This document shows, piece after piece, positions 16,606 through 25,397 of a stretch of 64,000 bases of DNA; the stretch's first letter is position 1, and the number at the start of each line of letters is the position of its first letter. The stretch is taken from contig NZ_JAUSXS010000001.1 of assembly GCF_030816195.1 (NCBI RefSeq), positions 4,921,501-4,985,500 of the forward strand, written 5' to 3'. The translations under genes and the position numbers were made by a program. The stretch comes from Pseudomonas sp. W4I3. Its GTDB lineage: Bacteria; Pseudomonadota; Gammaproteobacteria; Pseudomonadales; Pseudomonadaceae. Below the pieces are notes generated by a model, which was not told the origin of the DNA, made no database searches, and was given only the letters and a program-made list of their open reading frames with translations.

Positions 16606-17442
16606 TCAGCTTAGTTCAATGCGGTCCGCATGAATCACAATCTGGCCCTGTTTGTAGAGCGCGCCAATGGCCTTTTTAAAGTTACCTTTGCTCACGCCAA
16701 ACAAGTTGCTGATCACTGCCGGGTCGCTTTTATCACTGACCGGCAAGGTGCCGTTGTTATCACGCAACTTGGCAAGAATCTTCGAGTTGAGGCTGGACGC
16801 GGCCTCCTGGCCAACCGGCTGCAAGCTCAGGCTGATGTTGCCATCGGCACGGATCTCCTTGATGAAGCCTTTCTCTTCCTTGCCCGGGCGCAGGAACTTG
16901 AACACCTCGTTCTTGTGGATCAGGCCCCAGTGCTTGTTGTTGATGATCGCCTTGAAGCCCATGTCCGTGGCTTCGGCCACCAACAGGTCGACTTCCTGGC
17001 CCACCTGGTAATTGGCCGGGGTCTTGTCCAGGTAGCGGTCAAGGCGCGCGGTGGCGGTGATGCGCTTGGTGTGCTTGTCGAGGTAGACGTGCACAACGCA
17101 ATACTCACCGGCGCTCAATTGACGCTTTTCTTCCGAATAAGGCAGCAACAGATCCTTGGGCAGACCCCAATCGAGGAAAACGCCAATACTGTTGACTTCC
17201 ACCACTTTCAAGCTGGCAAACTCGCCCACTTGAACTTTGGGCTTTTCAGTGGTGGCGATAAGTTTGTCATCGCTGTCCAGATAAATGAAAACGTTTAGCC
17301 AGTCTTCATCTTCACTGGGAATGTCTTTGGGGATATACCGATTAGGCAAGAGGATTTCCCCGTCTTGCGCACCATCCAGGTACAAACCAAAGTTAGTGTG
17401 TTTAACCACTTGCAAGCTGTTGTAGCGCCCGACTAAAGCCAT
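16606..17442 (-). CDS. CvfB/YitL-type S1-domain RNA-binding protein
   Basis: 278-residue protein made of S1-type OB folds and a C-terminal winged helix. It starts MALVGRYNSLQVVKHTNFGLYLDG at the ATG 17440-17442 (GAGGG upstream; the TTG six bases earlier is less likely). Repeats of the type FGLYLDG, GVFLDWGLPKDLLLP and GFKAIINNKHWGLIHKNEV mark successive S1 domains. The last ~60 residues (DPAVISNLFGVSKGNFKKAIGALYKQ) look like the winged helix. CvfB homologues bind RNA and affect virulence-gene expression in Staphylococcus; the role in Pseudomonas is not established. Confidence 0.85.
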   Translation of the reverse strand: MALVGRYNSLQVVKHTNFGLYLDGAQDGEILLPNRYIPKDIPSEDEDWLNVFIYLDSDDKLIATTEKPKVQVGEFASLKVVEVNSIGVFLDWGLPKDLLLPYSEEKRQLSAGEYCVVHVYLDKHTKRITATARLDRYLDKTPANYQVGQEVDLLVAEATDMGFKAIINNKHWGLIHKNEVFKFLRPGKEEKGFIKEIRADGNISLSLQPVGQEAASSLNSKILAKLRDNNGTLPVSDKSDPAVISNLFGVSKGNFKKAIGALYKQGQIVIHADRIELS

Positions 17443-17766
17443 TTCCAAATACCCTCGTTACGTGGGCGGTATTCTACCCGAGTTGGGCCAGGCACGCGCG
17501 CGCGGCTGAAAAATCCGCTGGCTGACCTGGCCCTCCAATGGCACTGCCCCGCTCGTCTGATCAATCCGGCGAATTTCGCCGCTCACCAGCACTGGCTCAT
17601 CGTGTACTTTCGAGTTAAAACAGTAAGTTAGCGAATTAATTCAGCGAGAAAGTTCGGCCGTTTTTCAGACGCGACATTCATTCTTTGGGGATATTTGCCA
17701 AGCAATTGTCAAGTATTTCCTGTACGATGCCTGGCCAAGTTAATTTTCTACAGGTTAGTGGCCGCC
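17443..17766. other. Intergenic region, 324 bp, divergent promoters
   Basis: Lies between the divergent S1-domain gene and the 59-residue gene. It is AT-richer than its surroundings around 17610-17700. No confident -35/-10 pair or other gene could be assigned. Confidence 0.5.
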
Positions 17767-17946
17767 ATGCGTGTAAAAGCATCCAACAGCAAAGCAAAGC
17801 CAGCTCCAGCCGTTGAAACCAGCGAATCGATCAACAGCCAGATTGCTGCGTTCCTCAAGTCCGGTGGCGAAATCCAGCAAATTGCCAAGGGCGTGAGCGG
17901 CCAGACTTTCGGCCCGTCCAAGCAGATCAGCCTGGGCAAGAAGTAA
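17767..17946 (+). CDS. Small conserved Pseudomonas protein (59 aa)
   Basis: Starts MRVKASNSKAKPAPAV at the ATG 17767. The N-terminal third is basic and disordered-looking. The C-terminal half, SQIAAFLKSGGEIQQIAKG and then SGQTFGPSKQISLGKK, looks structured and conserved. I recall this type of short protein as widespread in Pseudomonas and sometimes labelled a transcriptional regulator, but I cannot support a function. It is monocistronic, with long intergenic DNA on both sides. Confidence 0.65.
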   Translation: MRVKASNSKAKPAPAVETSESINSQIAAFLKSGGEIQQIAKGVSGQTFGPSKQISLGKK

Positions 17947-18155
17947 TACCTGCGCAACGCACCTGGTCCCTAAGCGCTTTGCCTTCAAGGCGCTAGGACT
18001 AGAGCCTCGAAACACCCCTCTCGCTTCATTTTTAATTGCGCAAAAACGACGAACGGACCTCATCTTCTCGCGTTCGCCGGTATCCTTGCACACGTCTAGC
18101 ACGGGCATCTGCCTGTTTTTCCCGTTACTGCTCCTCGCTTTTCACGGAGTGAAGC

Positions 18156-18878
18156 ATGTTCAAAGCCTGCACTTTAATAATCGCTGCGTTAATCGCAAGT
18201 CCCCTCGCCCACGCGCAGATCTTCCAGCGCGAACTGGGCGATTTCGACCTTAAACTGGGCACCACGCCCAGCCGCAGCATGGCCCAGGGCTTGGTCAAGC
18301 CCACCGCGCCCGGCAGCGATTCGTTTCACGGCGGCCTGGATTTGAGCCATGACAGCGGCGTGTATTTCGGGCAGTTCTCGCCGAATATGGACCTGTCCTC
18401 CAAGAGCACGCTCGAAGTCGATTCCTACATGGGTTTCAAACACCCTTTCGACCAGACCCTGGGCTACGAAGTCGGCCTGATCCACTACAGCTACCCCAAA
18501 CTCAGCCCGCTGGACAGCCAGGAGTTCTATGGTGGCCTGAACCTGTTAGGCAACCGCTTCGGCGCTTCCTTCAGCAACGATCCCGACCGCCAGGACAGCA
18601 CCCTGTTTGCCGACCTCGGCGGTACCCAGCCTTTCGGCATCGGGGTCAGCATGAAATACACCACCCACCAACTGGGCACCCCGGTCTCGGTGGAAAACGG
18701 CTCCATCCGCACCTTCAGCGATTGGTCCGTACAGTTCTCTCGAGAATGGAAAGGCATCGACCTGGACTTGATCTACAGCGATTCCAGCCTCAGCGGCGGT
18801 GACTGTTCGGCCTACTCCGGACACAATTCGCAATGTGATGGGCTGTTGACCTTGAAGGCCGTGCGATCGTTTTATTGA
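18156..18878 (+). CDS. TorF-family putative outer-membrane porin
   Basis: 240-residue exported protein. A signal peptide is evident (MFKACTLIIAALIASPLAHA, cleavage after AHA near residue 20). The mature part alternates aromatic/glycine beta-strands (GLDLSHDSGVYFGQFSPN, YEVGLIHYSYP, EFYGGLNLLG) and ends in a terminal phenylalanine-tyrosine strand (LKAVRSFY), as in beta-barrels assembled by BAM. This matches the TorF (Gcw_chp) family of uncharacterised putative porins. The ATG follows a GGAG site. Confidence 0.8.
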   Translation: MFKACTLIIAALIASPLAHAQIFQRELGDFDLKLGTTPSRSMAQGLVKPTAPGSDSFHGGLDLSHDSGVYFGQFSPNMDLSSKSTLEVDSYMGFKHPFDQTLGYEVGLIHYSYPKLSPLDSQEFYGGLNLLGNRFGASFSNDPDRQDSTLFADLGGTQPFGIGVSMKYTTHQLGTPVSVENGSIRTFSDWSVQFSREWKGIDLDLIYSDSSLSGGDCSAYSGHNSQCDGLLTLKAVRSFY

Positions 18879-18944
18879 TGGGCTGAACTGTCGCCCCCGC
18901 CGCAGGTTCACATGCATTAACCCTCTCCGTGCAAGGACCTGCCC

Positions 18945-19814
18945 ATGTTGCGTCGGCTCAAATTTCTGGCGTTATTGCTGACCCTGAGCTTGGTGCTCGC
19001 TGGCTGCAACCGCGTAGGCCTGGCCTACCGTAATCTCGACGTGATCATTCCCTGGACCCTCAACGACTACCTGGACATGAACGCCGGGCAAAAGAGCTGG
19101 TTCAACGACAGCCTCAAGCAGCATTTGGCATGGCACTGCACGACGCAATTGCCCGGCTACCTGGATTGGCTGGACCGCCTGCAGGTGATGGTAGACAGCA
19201 ATCAGGTCACGGACGCTGCCTTGCAAACCCGTACCGTGGAAGCCAAGCAGGCCATCGCCGAGATCGCGCGCGAGATCACGCCCACGGCGGTTCAGCTGCT
19301 CCAAGGTCTGGATGATCAACAGGTCAAGGAAATGAACGACGCCTTGGCCAAAGACTTGCGCAAGCGTCAGGACGAATACCTTAAACCGCCACTGGCTCAA
19401 CAGATCAAAGAGCGTGCCGAGCGCATGAGCAAACGCCTGGACGCCTGGATCGGCCCACTGAGCCCCAGCCAGCAGAACCGGGTGACGGCTTGGTCCGTCG
19501 CATTGGGTGATCAGAACACCGAATGGATCGGCAACCGCGCCCGCTGGCAGGCTCAGTTCATCGACGCCGTGCAGCAGCGCCATAGCGCCGACTTCCCACG
19601 CAGAATGCAGCAACTGCTGGTCGACCGCGAAAGCCTGTGGACCCCGGAGTACCGCACGGCCTACGCACAGACCGAAGCCGCAGCGCGCGGCTTGATCGTT
19701 GACCTGATGGCTGAAAGCACCGTTCAGCAGCGTCTCAAGCTGACTCAGAAAATCGACGGTGTGCGCAACGACTTCAAGGCGCTGAAGTGCCTGAAGGCCG
19801 CATCGGCGCAATGA
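18945..19814 (+). CDS. DUF6279 lipoprotein
   Basis: 289-residue lipoprotein. A hydrophobic signal is followed by lipobox LAGC (cysteine near residue 21). The rest is charged and helical, with many tryptophans and glutamines (NAGQKSWFNDSLKQHLAWHCTTQLPGYLDWLDRLQ). The pattern fits DUF6279, a family of unknown function common in gammaproteobacteria. It is probably anchored in the outer or inner membrane, facing the periplasm. It lies 66 bp after the porin-like gene and may share its transcript. Confidence 0.8.
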   Translation: MLRRLKFLALLLTLSLVLAGCNRVGLAYRNLDVIIPWTLNDYLDMNAGQKSWFNDSLKQHLAWHCTTQLPGYLDWLDRLQVMVDSNQVTDAALQTRTVEAKQAIAEIAREITPTAVQLLQGLDDQQVKEMNDALAKDLRKRQDEYLKPPLAQQIKERAERMSKRLDAWIGPLSPSQQNRVTAWSVALGDQNTEWIGNRARWQAQFIDAVQQRHSADFPRRMQQLLVDRESLWTPEYRTAYAQTEAAARGLIVDLMAESTVQQRLKLTQKIDGVRNDFKALKCLKAASAQ

Positions 19815-19818
19815 AAAG

Positions 19819-19846
19819 CGGGAGCGCTTGCACGCTCCCGACTTTG
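19819..19846 (-). terminator. Bidirectional hairpin terminator
   Basis: CGGGAGCG (19819-19826) pairs with CGCTCCCG (19833-19840). Read on the minus strand the hairpin is followed by CTTTTC, which suits the minus-strand gene ending at 19863. On the plus strand it lies 5 bp after the lipoprotein stop. Confidence 0.65.
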
Positions 19847-19862
19847 GTGTGGCGCGTGACCG

Positions 19863-20264
19863 CTAAATCGCGCCCCCGGCAATGGCCGCCTCGGAAGCGA
19901 CACGATCAAAGGTGTCTTCATCCAGCGCGTCTTCCTGCTGGTCCATCACATGACGCGGATGATCATTACCCGGAATCGAGCTGTCGATCAGCGAGAGCAG
20001 GCTCGCGCCTCGCGGGGTCAGAATGAAATTCTCGCCATTGCCGCCCTCTTCCTCAGGGCGCGACTCGATAAACCCACGCTTGAACAGTAACGCCTCGTAA
20101 TCGGCAGCGGTCTTTTTCAACGCATCCAGATTGCCGGTGGACTCGCCCGCCGTGGCCTTCTCGGCGGCTTCCTGCTCGGCGTATTTGCGAGGAGCAAAGC
20201 TGCCCTCGCCGTTTTGTACTTCGTGCAACAGCCGCTCGATCAGATCCCAGTTGTAAGTCGTCAT
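19863..20264 (-). CDS. DUF2513-like small protein
   Basis: 133-residue soluble protein. The N-terminal segment TTYNWDLIERLLHEVQNG, with the later TAADYEALLFKRGFIESRP and FILTPRGASLLSLI, has the layout of a winged-helix DUF2513 protein (helix, helix, beta wing with TxxG). The C-terminus is acidic. No partner is apparent; it is convergent with the lipoprotein gene. Identification is by pattern only. Confidence 0.6.
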   Translation of the reverse strand: MTTYNWDLIERLLHEVQNGEGSFAPRKYAEQEAAEKATAGESTGNLDALKKTAADYEALLFKRGFIESRPEEEGGNGENFILTPRGASLLSLIDSSIPGNDHPRHVMDQQEDALDEDTFDRVASEAAIAGGAI

Positions 20265-20421
20265 CCTGATTCCTCCTGCAGGCCTGGATAAATTAGCCCG
20301 TCAAAGCTAGTGACCCGTCCACGCGCTGGCCGTTCCGCTGGATGAACGGGCGGTCGTTTCGCTGAACTTTCCAGACGTTTACCCCCTCAACCGAGCATCA
20401 TCACGCCAAGGAGGTCGAACC

Positions 20422-20694
20422 ATGAGCACCCTGAAAAACCTGGCCATCGCCGCCACGCTGTTGTGCGCCCTGCCCACCTGGGCCTGCACGCCAGACGAGG
20501 CCACGGCCAAGCGCGAGGAGCTGGCCAAGGAAGTGACCAGGCTCACCGAGCAGAATCCTACCAAAGCCAAGGAAATGAACGACGAGTTGCAGAGAATGGA
20601 TCTGGACACCGAAAGCGCGCAATTTCCCGACAAGTGCCAGTTGATCAATGCTCGGCTCAAGGAGTTGAAGGAAGCGGCTGCCAAGTCCAACTGA
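20422..20694 (+). CDS. Small periplasmic protein, unknown function
   Basis: 90 residues with a signal peptide (MSTLKNLAIAATLLCALPTWA, cleavage after TWA). The mature part has two cysteines (C22 and C72), probably disulfide-linked, flanking a charged helix (TAKREELAKEVTRLTEQNPTKAKEMNDELQRM) that may form a helical hairpin. GGAGG precedes the ATG. A strong terminator follows at 20774-20802. No family recognised. Confidence 0.7.
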   Translation: MSTLKNLAIAATLLCALPTWACTPDEATAKREELAKEVTRLTEQNPTKAKEMNDELQRMDLDTESAQFPDKCQLINARLKELKEAAAKSN

Positions 20695-20773
20695 ACGAAG
20701 CGTGGCGCGGAGCGCTCCTGGCTGCGCTCCCACGCCGAGCATGGGCGCGATCAACGATCAGATCAGGCGCATA

Positions 20774-20802
20774 AAAAAACCGGACAACGTCCGGTTTTTT
20801 TT
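20774..20802. terminator. Bidirectional rho-independent terminator
   Basis: CCGGAC (20780-20785), loop AAC, GTCCGG (20789-20794), flanked by seven A residues on the left and eight T residues on the right, so it can act on both strands between the convergent genes ending at 20694 and 20817. Confidence 0.9.
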
Positions 20803-20816
20803 ATACCGCCAAGGCC

Positions 20817-22163
20817 TTATTCGGCAGCAGGCGCTTCCGGCTTGCGGCGCTTGAGCGGGGCCATGCCGTCCTTGCTGACGAGCGACAGGTTGTCGGTCTT
20901 AGGACGGTTGGCGATCTTGCGCTTGGTTGGCGACTTGGCGCCGGCTTTTTTCTTGTCGCCCTTGGCGTCGGTCTTTTTCTTCTTCACGCCAACGGCCTTG
21001 CCCGAAGCCTTGACCTTCTTCGGCCCGGTGTAGGTGCCTTTGACTTCCTTGATGGTGCGGCGCTCGAACGATTGCTTCAAATAGCGCTCGATGCTCGACA
21101 TCAGGTTCCAGTCGCCGTGGCAGATCAGCGAGATGGCCAGGCCATCATTGCCGGCACGCCCGGTACGGCCGATACGGTGCACGTATTCATCGCCGCTGCG
21201 CGGCATGTCGAAGTTGATCACCAGGTCCAGGCCATCCACGTCGAGGCCGCGAGCGGCGACGTCGGTGGCAACCAGGATCTTCACGCCGCCGGCCTTGAGG
21301 CGATCGATGGCCAGCTTGCGATCCTTCTGGTCCTTCTCGCCGTGCAGCACGAATGCCTTGTACTCCTGCGCCACGAGGCGGCCGTAGATGCGGTCGGCGG
21401 CAGCCCGGGTGTTGGTGAACACGATGGCCTTCTGGTAGGTCTCGTTGGCCAGCAACCAGTTGAGGATCTGTTCCTTGTGCACGTTGTGGTCAGCGGTGAC
21501 GATCTGCTGACGCGTGGTCGCGTTCAGATCGCTGACGTTGTTGACCTGCAGGTGCTCGGGATTGTTCAGGACCTTGGCGACCATGTCGCGCAGGGTCGAG
21601 CCGCCGGTGGTGGCCGAGAACAGCATGGTCTGCTGACGGTTGACGCACTCTGCGACCAGACGCTGCACGTCATCGGCAAAGCCCATGTCGAGCATGCGGT
21701 CGGCTTCGTCAAGCACCAGCACTTCGACTTCCTTGAGGTCGAGGTTGCCGGCATTGAGTTGCTCGATCATGCGGCCCGGAGTACCGATCAGGATATCCGG
21801 GACCTTGCGCAGCATGGCGGCCTGGACCTTGAAGTCTTCACCGCCGGTGATCAGGCCGGACTTGATGAAGGTGAACTGCGAGAAGCGCTCGACTTCCTTC
21901 AGGGTCTGCTGGGCCAGCTCGCGGGTCGGCAGCAGGATCAGGGTCTTGATGCTGACGCGGACTTTGGCCGGGCCGATCAGGCGGTTGAGAATCGGCAGGA
22001 CGAAAGCAGCGGTCTTGCCGCTACCGGTTTGCGCCGTCACCCGCAGGTCACGCCCTTGGAGCGCGAGCGGGATGGCCGCTGCTTGCACAGGCGTAGGCTC
22101 GACAAATTTAAGCTCGGCCACGGCTTTGAGCAGGCGTTCGTGCAGGGCGAATTGGGAAAACAC
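20817..22163 (-). CDS. DEAD-box ATP-dependent RNA helicase
   Basis: 448-residue RNA helicase. Motifs in order: Q-motif (ELKFVEPTPVQAAAIP), I (AQTGSGKT), Ia (PTRELAQQ), GG, Ib (TPGRM), II (DEAD in VLDEADRMLDMGF), III (SAT), IV (IVFTNTR), V (ATDVAARGLD) and VI (HRIGRTGRAG). The lysine-rich C-terminal tail (KKKKTDAKGDKKKAG) probably adds RNA affinity. The layout resembles SrmB/RhlE-type helicases acting on ribosome assembly or mRNA decay. Start is GTG at 22161-22163 with GAGG eight bases upstream; the TTG at 22187 is rejected for want of a ribosome site. Confidence 0.92.
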   Translation of the reverse strand: MFSQFALHERLLKAVAELKFVEPTPVQAAAIPLALQGRDLRVTAQTGSGKTAAFVLPILNRLIGPAKVRVSIKTLILLPTRELAQQTLKEVERFSQFTFIKSGLITGGEDFKVQAAMLRKVPDILIGTPGRMIEQLNAGNLDLKEVEVLVLDEADRMLDMGFADDVQRLVAECVNRQQTMLFSATTGGSTLRDMVAKVLNNPEHLQVNNVSDLNATTRQQIVTADHNVHKEQILNWLLANETYQKAIVFTNTRAAADRIYGRLVAQEYKAFVLHGEKDQKDRKLAIDRLKAGGVKILVATDVAARGLDVDGLDLVINFDMPRSGDEYVHRIGRTGRAGNDGLAISLICHGDWNLMSSIERYLKQSFERRTIKEVKGTYTGPKKVKASGKAVGVKKKKTDAKGDKKKAGAKSPTKRKIANRPKTDNLSLVSKDGMAPLKRRKPEAPAAE

Positions 22164-22356
22164 GGGTGCTACCTCGAAGAAATACAAAATATCAGCTGCA
22201 TAGGTTACCGGTTTCGGGCGTCCAAACCGAGTTTCTTTACGCGAACGGTGCTAATCAGCTGCTTTTTTGTCAGCGATTTTGTCCATGGCGTCAACTTTGT
22301 TGCACTTAAATGCTCTAATCGCCCCCGTGTTGTCTTACAGAAGAATCGGTTCACTC

Positions 22357-23646
22357 ATGGATATCAAACAGCTCTGGCTCAAGGTCCAAGACCTTTGGGG
22401 CGCCCTCGACGAACACCCGGTCCTGCATTCCAGCCTCGGCTTGCTGGTGTTGCTGGCGCTGGCACTGTTGGTGGGACGCGTGGCGCGTTACCTCATCCTG
22501 CACGCCGTCAAATTGCTCGGCCGGCAACCGGCCCTGCACTGGCTGAACGACCTGCGGCATAACAAGGTCTTTCATCGCCTGGCGCAAATGACGCCGTCCC
22601 TGGTGATCCAGTTTGGCCTGTACCTGGTGCCGGACCTGAGCAAGACCGCCATCCTGTTCATCGGCAACGTGGCGCTGGCAATCACCATTCTGTTCATGGT
22701 GCTGGCGATGAGTGCCCTGCTCAACGCGCTGCTGGACATCTACGCGCGCACCGAACACGCACGCACCCGCTCCATCAAGGGGTATGTGCAACTGGCGAAG
22801 ATGGTGCTGTTCGTGTTTGGCGCGATCATCATTGTCGCCACCCTGATCGACCGCTCGCCACTGTTGCTGCTTTCGGGCCTGGGTGCGATGTCGGCGGTGA
22901 TCCTGTTGGTGTACAAGGACACCCTGCTGTCGTTCGTCGCCAGCGTGCAGTTGACCAGCAACGACATGCTGCGGGTCGGTGACTGGATCGAAATGCCCCA
23001 GGTCGGTGCCGACGGCGATGTGGTGGATATCACCCTGCACACGGTCAAGGTGCAGAACTTCGACAAGACCATCGTCTCCATTCCCACCTGGCGCCTGATG
23101 TCCGAGTCGTTCAAGAACTGGCGCGGCATGCAGGCCTCTGGCGGGCGGCGGATCAAGCGCAGCCTGTTCATCGATGCCAGCGGCGTGCGCTTTTTGCGCG
23201 ATGACGAAGAAGTACGCATGACCCAGGTGCACCTGCTCACCGGCTACATCAGTCGCAAGCAGGCCGAACTCAAGGCCTGGAACGAAGCCCAGGGCCACAG
23301 TGCGCAATTGTCGGCCAACCGCCGCCGCATGACCAACCTGGGGACCTTTCGTGCCTATGCGCTGGCGTACCTGCAAAGCCACCCGGATATCCAGCCGAAC
23401 ATGACCTGCATGGTGCGCCAGATGCAAACCACCGCTCAGGGTGTGCCGCTGGAGATCTACTGCTTCACCCGCACCACGGCGTGGGCGGATTACGAGCGGA
23501 TCCAAGGGGATATTTTCGATTATCTGTTGGCGGTGTTGCCGGAGTTTGGCTTGAGCCTGTATCAGCAGCCAAGCGGCACAGACCTGCGCGGCGGCTTGTT
23601 TGCGATGCAGCAAAATACCAGGGCCGTGGAAAGCCTGGAGCACTGA
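22357..23646 (+). CDS. MscS-family mechanosensitive channel (YbdG-like)
   Basis: 429-residue inner-membrane channel predicted to open on membrane tension and release solutes. It has about five hydrophobic helices in residues ~20-215, then the pore-lining/MscS signature (LLLLSGLGAMSAVILLVYKDTLLSFVASVQL) and the beta-domain (DMLRVGDWIEMPQVGADGDVVDITLHTVKVQNFDKTIVSIPTW). The extra C-terminal insertion (~residues 300-350) and length match E. coli YbdG, a miniconductance channel. The ATG at 22357 is preceded by AGAAG; a 30-residue longer frame was not used. It is divergent from the DEAD-box gene. Confidence 0.88.
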   Translation: MDIKQLWLKVQDLWGALDEHPVLHSSLGLLVLLALALLVGRVARYLILHAVKLLGRQPALHWLNDLRHNKVFHRLAQMTPSLVIQFGLYLVPDLSKTAILFIGNVALAITILFMVLAMSALLNALLDIYARTEHARTRSIKGYVQLAKMVLFVFGAIIIVATLIDRSPLLLLSGLGAMSAVILLVYKDTLLSFVASVQLTSNDMLRVGDWIEMPQVGADGDVVDITLHTVKVQNFDKTIVSIPTWRLMSESFKNWRGMQASGGRRIKRSLFIDASGVRFLRDDEEVRMTQVHLLTGYISRKQAELKAWNEAQGHSAQLSANRRRMTNLGTFRAYALAYLQSHPDIQPNMTCMVRQMQTTAQGVPLEIYCFTRTTAWADYERIQGDIFDYLLAVLPEFGLSLYQQPSGTDLRGGLFAMQQNTRAVESLEH

Positions 23647-24004
23647 CCAGGTAGGTTGCGAGGGGCTGAATGGCCCTTCGAAGTGGCTATTCAAGCTGGA
23701 ATTGCGGATCACCGGTCTGTTGGTAAAGGTACTCAACGCCCTTCGGCCAAGGACAGGCCGTGAATTTTCAGGCAAATTCCTTTTCCGTCATCGGCTGAAG
23801 CGCGCCATGAGCACGCCTGAAAAAAGCCGACGATCATGTGTAGTCGTCGCCCCGGGCTAAAGCAACTCAGCCAACTAACAAAGAAGACTCCACCTACGCG
23901 TTTAGTGAAATTCACTATCCACGCGCCCGATTTTCAAACTGTTTTTAAAAAAACCATATCTATAGCATCTGGCCATCGAACAAATCAGCCAGAAGGCACT
24001 TCTT
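23647..24004. other. Intergenic region, 358 bp, upstream of the diiron-oxidase operon
   Basis: No gene is seen. The right half is AT-rich and holds two palindromes and a candidate promoter, listed separately. A partly complementary CGACGA...TCGTCG hairpin lies near 23829-23850 but has no T-tract. Confidence 0.6.
23903..23962 (+). promoter_or_regulatory. Candidate promoter with two palindromes for the diiron-oxidase operon
   Basis: A perfect 15-bp palindrome TAGTGAA-A-TTCACTA spans 23903-23917. It is followed by a possible -35 TTCAAA (23933-23938), an 18-bp spacer holding the AT palindrome GTTTTTAAAAAAAC (23941-23954), and a possible -10 TATCTA (23957-23962). The ATG of the operon is 43 bp further. 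The palindromes suit a dimeric regulator such as the Lrp-type protein encoded at the far end of the cluster; the link is inference. Confidence 0.5.
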
Positions 24005-25384
24005 ATGTTATGGACAACTAAGCTGTCAGATGATGCGCCACACTTCGTACTCAGCTCGGATGTCGAGGCACTTACCCACTACTGTAGCGCCAGCGCTTTT
24101 GCTCAGCCGCGCAGCTTTTATGCCAACACCCCCTACCAGCGTCCGTCCCGGCCGCAGGACATCTGTGATTCAATTATCAGCACCCGCCTGACCAGCGATC
24201 AACTTTCAAACAGTCTGCACCTATTGGCGCAACGGCTGCTGTTGAATATCTACGAGCAGGACCTGGTATTTCTACCCAAGCCGCCGATGGAGCTTGATCT
24301 CAAGGAATTCAAACAGTTCTACGACCCCCAGCACGCGGCCAGCGGCAAGCAGATTCGCCCATTGCTGGAGCAGTACCTGTATGACTGGCTCAAGGAAGAG
24401 GTGCATATCAACGGTTCGTGGTGCATCGATTCGTTTATCGCTCACACCGACAAAGTCCTGGAGGAGGTTTCACAGTCCGAGTCCAAGCTGCACAAGGTGT
24501 TGACCACCAGCCGCAACCCTGAACGTGCCGCGCGATTTTTCATGACGCAATGCGCTGGCGACTTCCTCAGTGAAGCCTCGGCGATGGCGCGTAATGTACT
24601 GGGCAACTGCGGCGTGTACACCAGCGAGTTGTTCAAGATCCTGATCGACGAATATGGTTATGGCGTCGATAAGAAGAAGCACAGCACCATCTTTGAAGAC
24701 ATGCTCAAAGACATGGGGATGTCTCATCACGTGCACCATTACTGGCAGTTTTACACCGCTGCTTCGCTGTCGCTGACCAACTACTTCCATTATGTGTCAG
24801 CCAACCATGGGGAACTGTTCCGCTACATAGGCGCGATGTATTACACCGAGGCCACCCTGGCCCTCACCACCAAACACCAGTCGAGCGCCATCAAGACCAT
24901 TTTCAATGGCAGCGTCTCCACCGACTATTTCGACGAGCATTCACACATCGATGTCCATCACGGAAGAATGGCGTTGCAGCGCCTCATTCTGCCCATGATC
25001 AAACAATTCGGCAGCAAGATCATTCCCGACCTCATCCGCGGTTTCGAGGAATTCAGGTTACTGCAGGACATCGCCGACGAAGAACTCTATGCCCATATCC
25101 AATGGCACGACGAGCTGGATGAACACCGCGCACAGGCTGCGGCCCAGCAAGGCCTGAAGCCGGTGGACCTGCGGATCACCGAGACCGAACACGAACTGTC
25201 GGTTCCGCACACCCACCCCAACGACGAGCTGTTCTGGGTTGAAACCGGCGAGCTGGAATTTGTCGCCAGCCCGGAACTCAGCGTACGCATGAAGGCCGGG
25301 GAAGGCGTGGTGATTCCCAAGGGGATGCTGCATGGCACCCGCGTCGTCAGCCCATCCTACACCTATACCGTCACGGCCCTTTGA
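24005..25384 (+). CDS. Haem-oxygenase-like diiron oxidase fused to a C-terminal cupin
   Basis: 459 residues. Residues ~60-370 match the iron-containing redox enzyme (HDO) superfamily: FLSEASAMARN at 187-197, the hallmark EYGYGVDKKKHSTIFEDML (216-234; E216, H226), YYTEATLAL with E282, and a final helix EHSHIDVHHGRM (D316, H318/H319). These are candidate iron ligands. Known HDOs cut C-C bonds or N-oxygenate amino and fatty acids (UndA, BesC, SznF). Residues ~392-459 are a complete cupin: H402-x-H404-x3-E408-x6-G415 and P438-x-G440-x2-H443, so a second metal site is likely. The ATG has AGAAGG eight bases upstream. It is first gene of a tight operon with a Rieske ferredoxin, exporter, ATP-grasp ligase and B3/B4 protein. 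Substrate unknown; an amino acid is most likely given the neighbours. Confidence 0.8.
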   Translation: MLWTTKLSDDAPHFVLSSDVEALTHYCSASAFAQPRSFYANTPYQRPSRPQDICDSIISTRLTSDQLSNSLHLLAQRLLLNIYEQDLVFLPKPPMELDLKEFKQFYDPQHAASGKQIRPLLEQYLYDWLKEEVHINGSWCIDSFIAHTDKVLEEVSQSESKLHKVLTTSRNPERAARFFMTQCAGDFLSEASAMARNVLGNCGVYTSELFKILIDEYGYGVDKKKHSTIFEDMLKDMGMSHHVHHYWQFYTAASLSLTNYFHYVSANHGELFRYIGAMYYTEATLALTTKHQSSAIKTIFNGSVSTDYFDEHSHIDVHHGRMALQRLILPMIKQFGSKIIPDLIRGFEEFRLLQDIADEELYAHIQWHDELDEHRAQAAAQQGLKPVDLRITETEHELSVPHTHPNDELFWVETGELEFVASPELSVRMKAGEGVVIPKGMLHGTRVVSPSYTYTVTAL

Positions 25385-25397
25385 GTAGGCAACCCAA

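Noticed and set aside
17767..17946. SutA-type RNA-polymerase regulator
   Set aside because: The 59-residue protein is basic and short, without the long acidic tail I associate with SutA.
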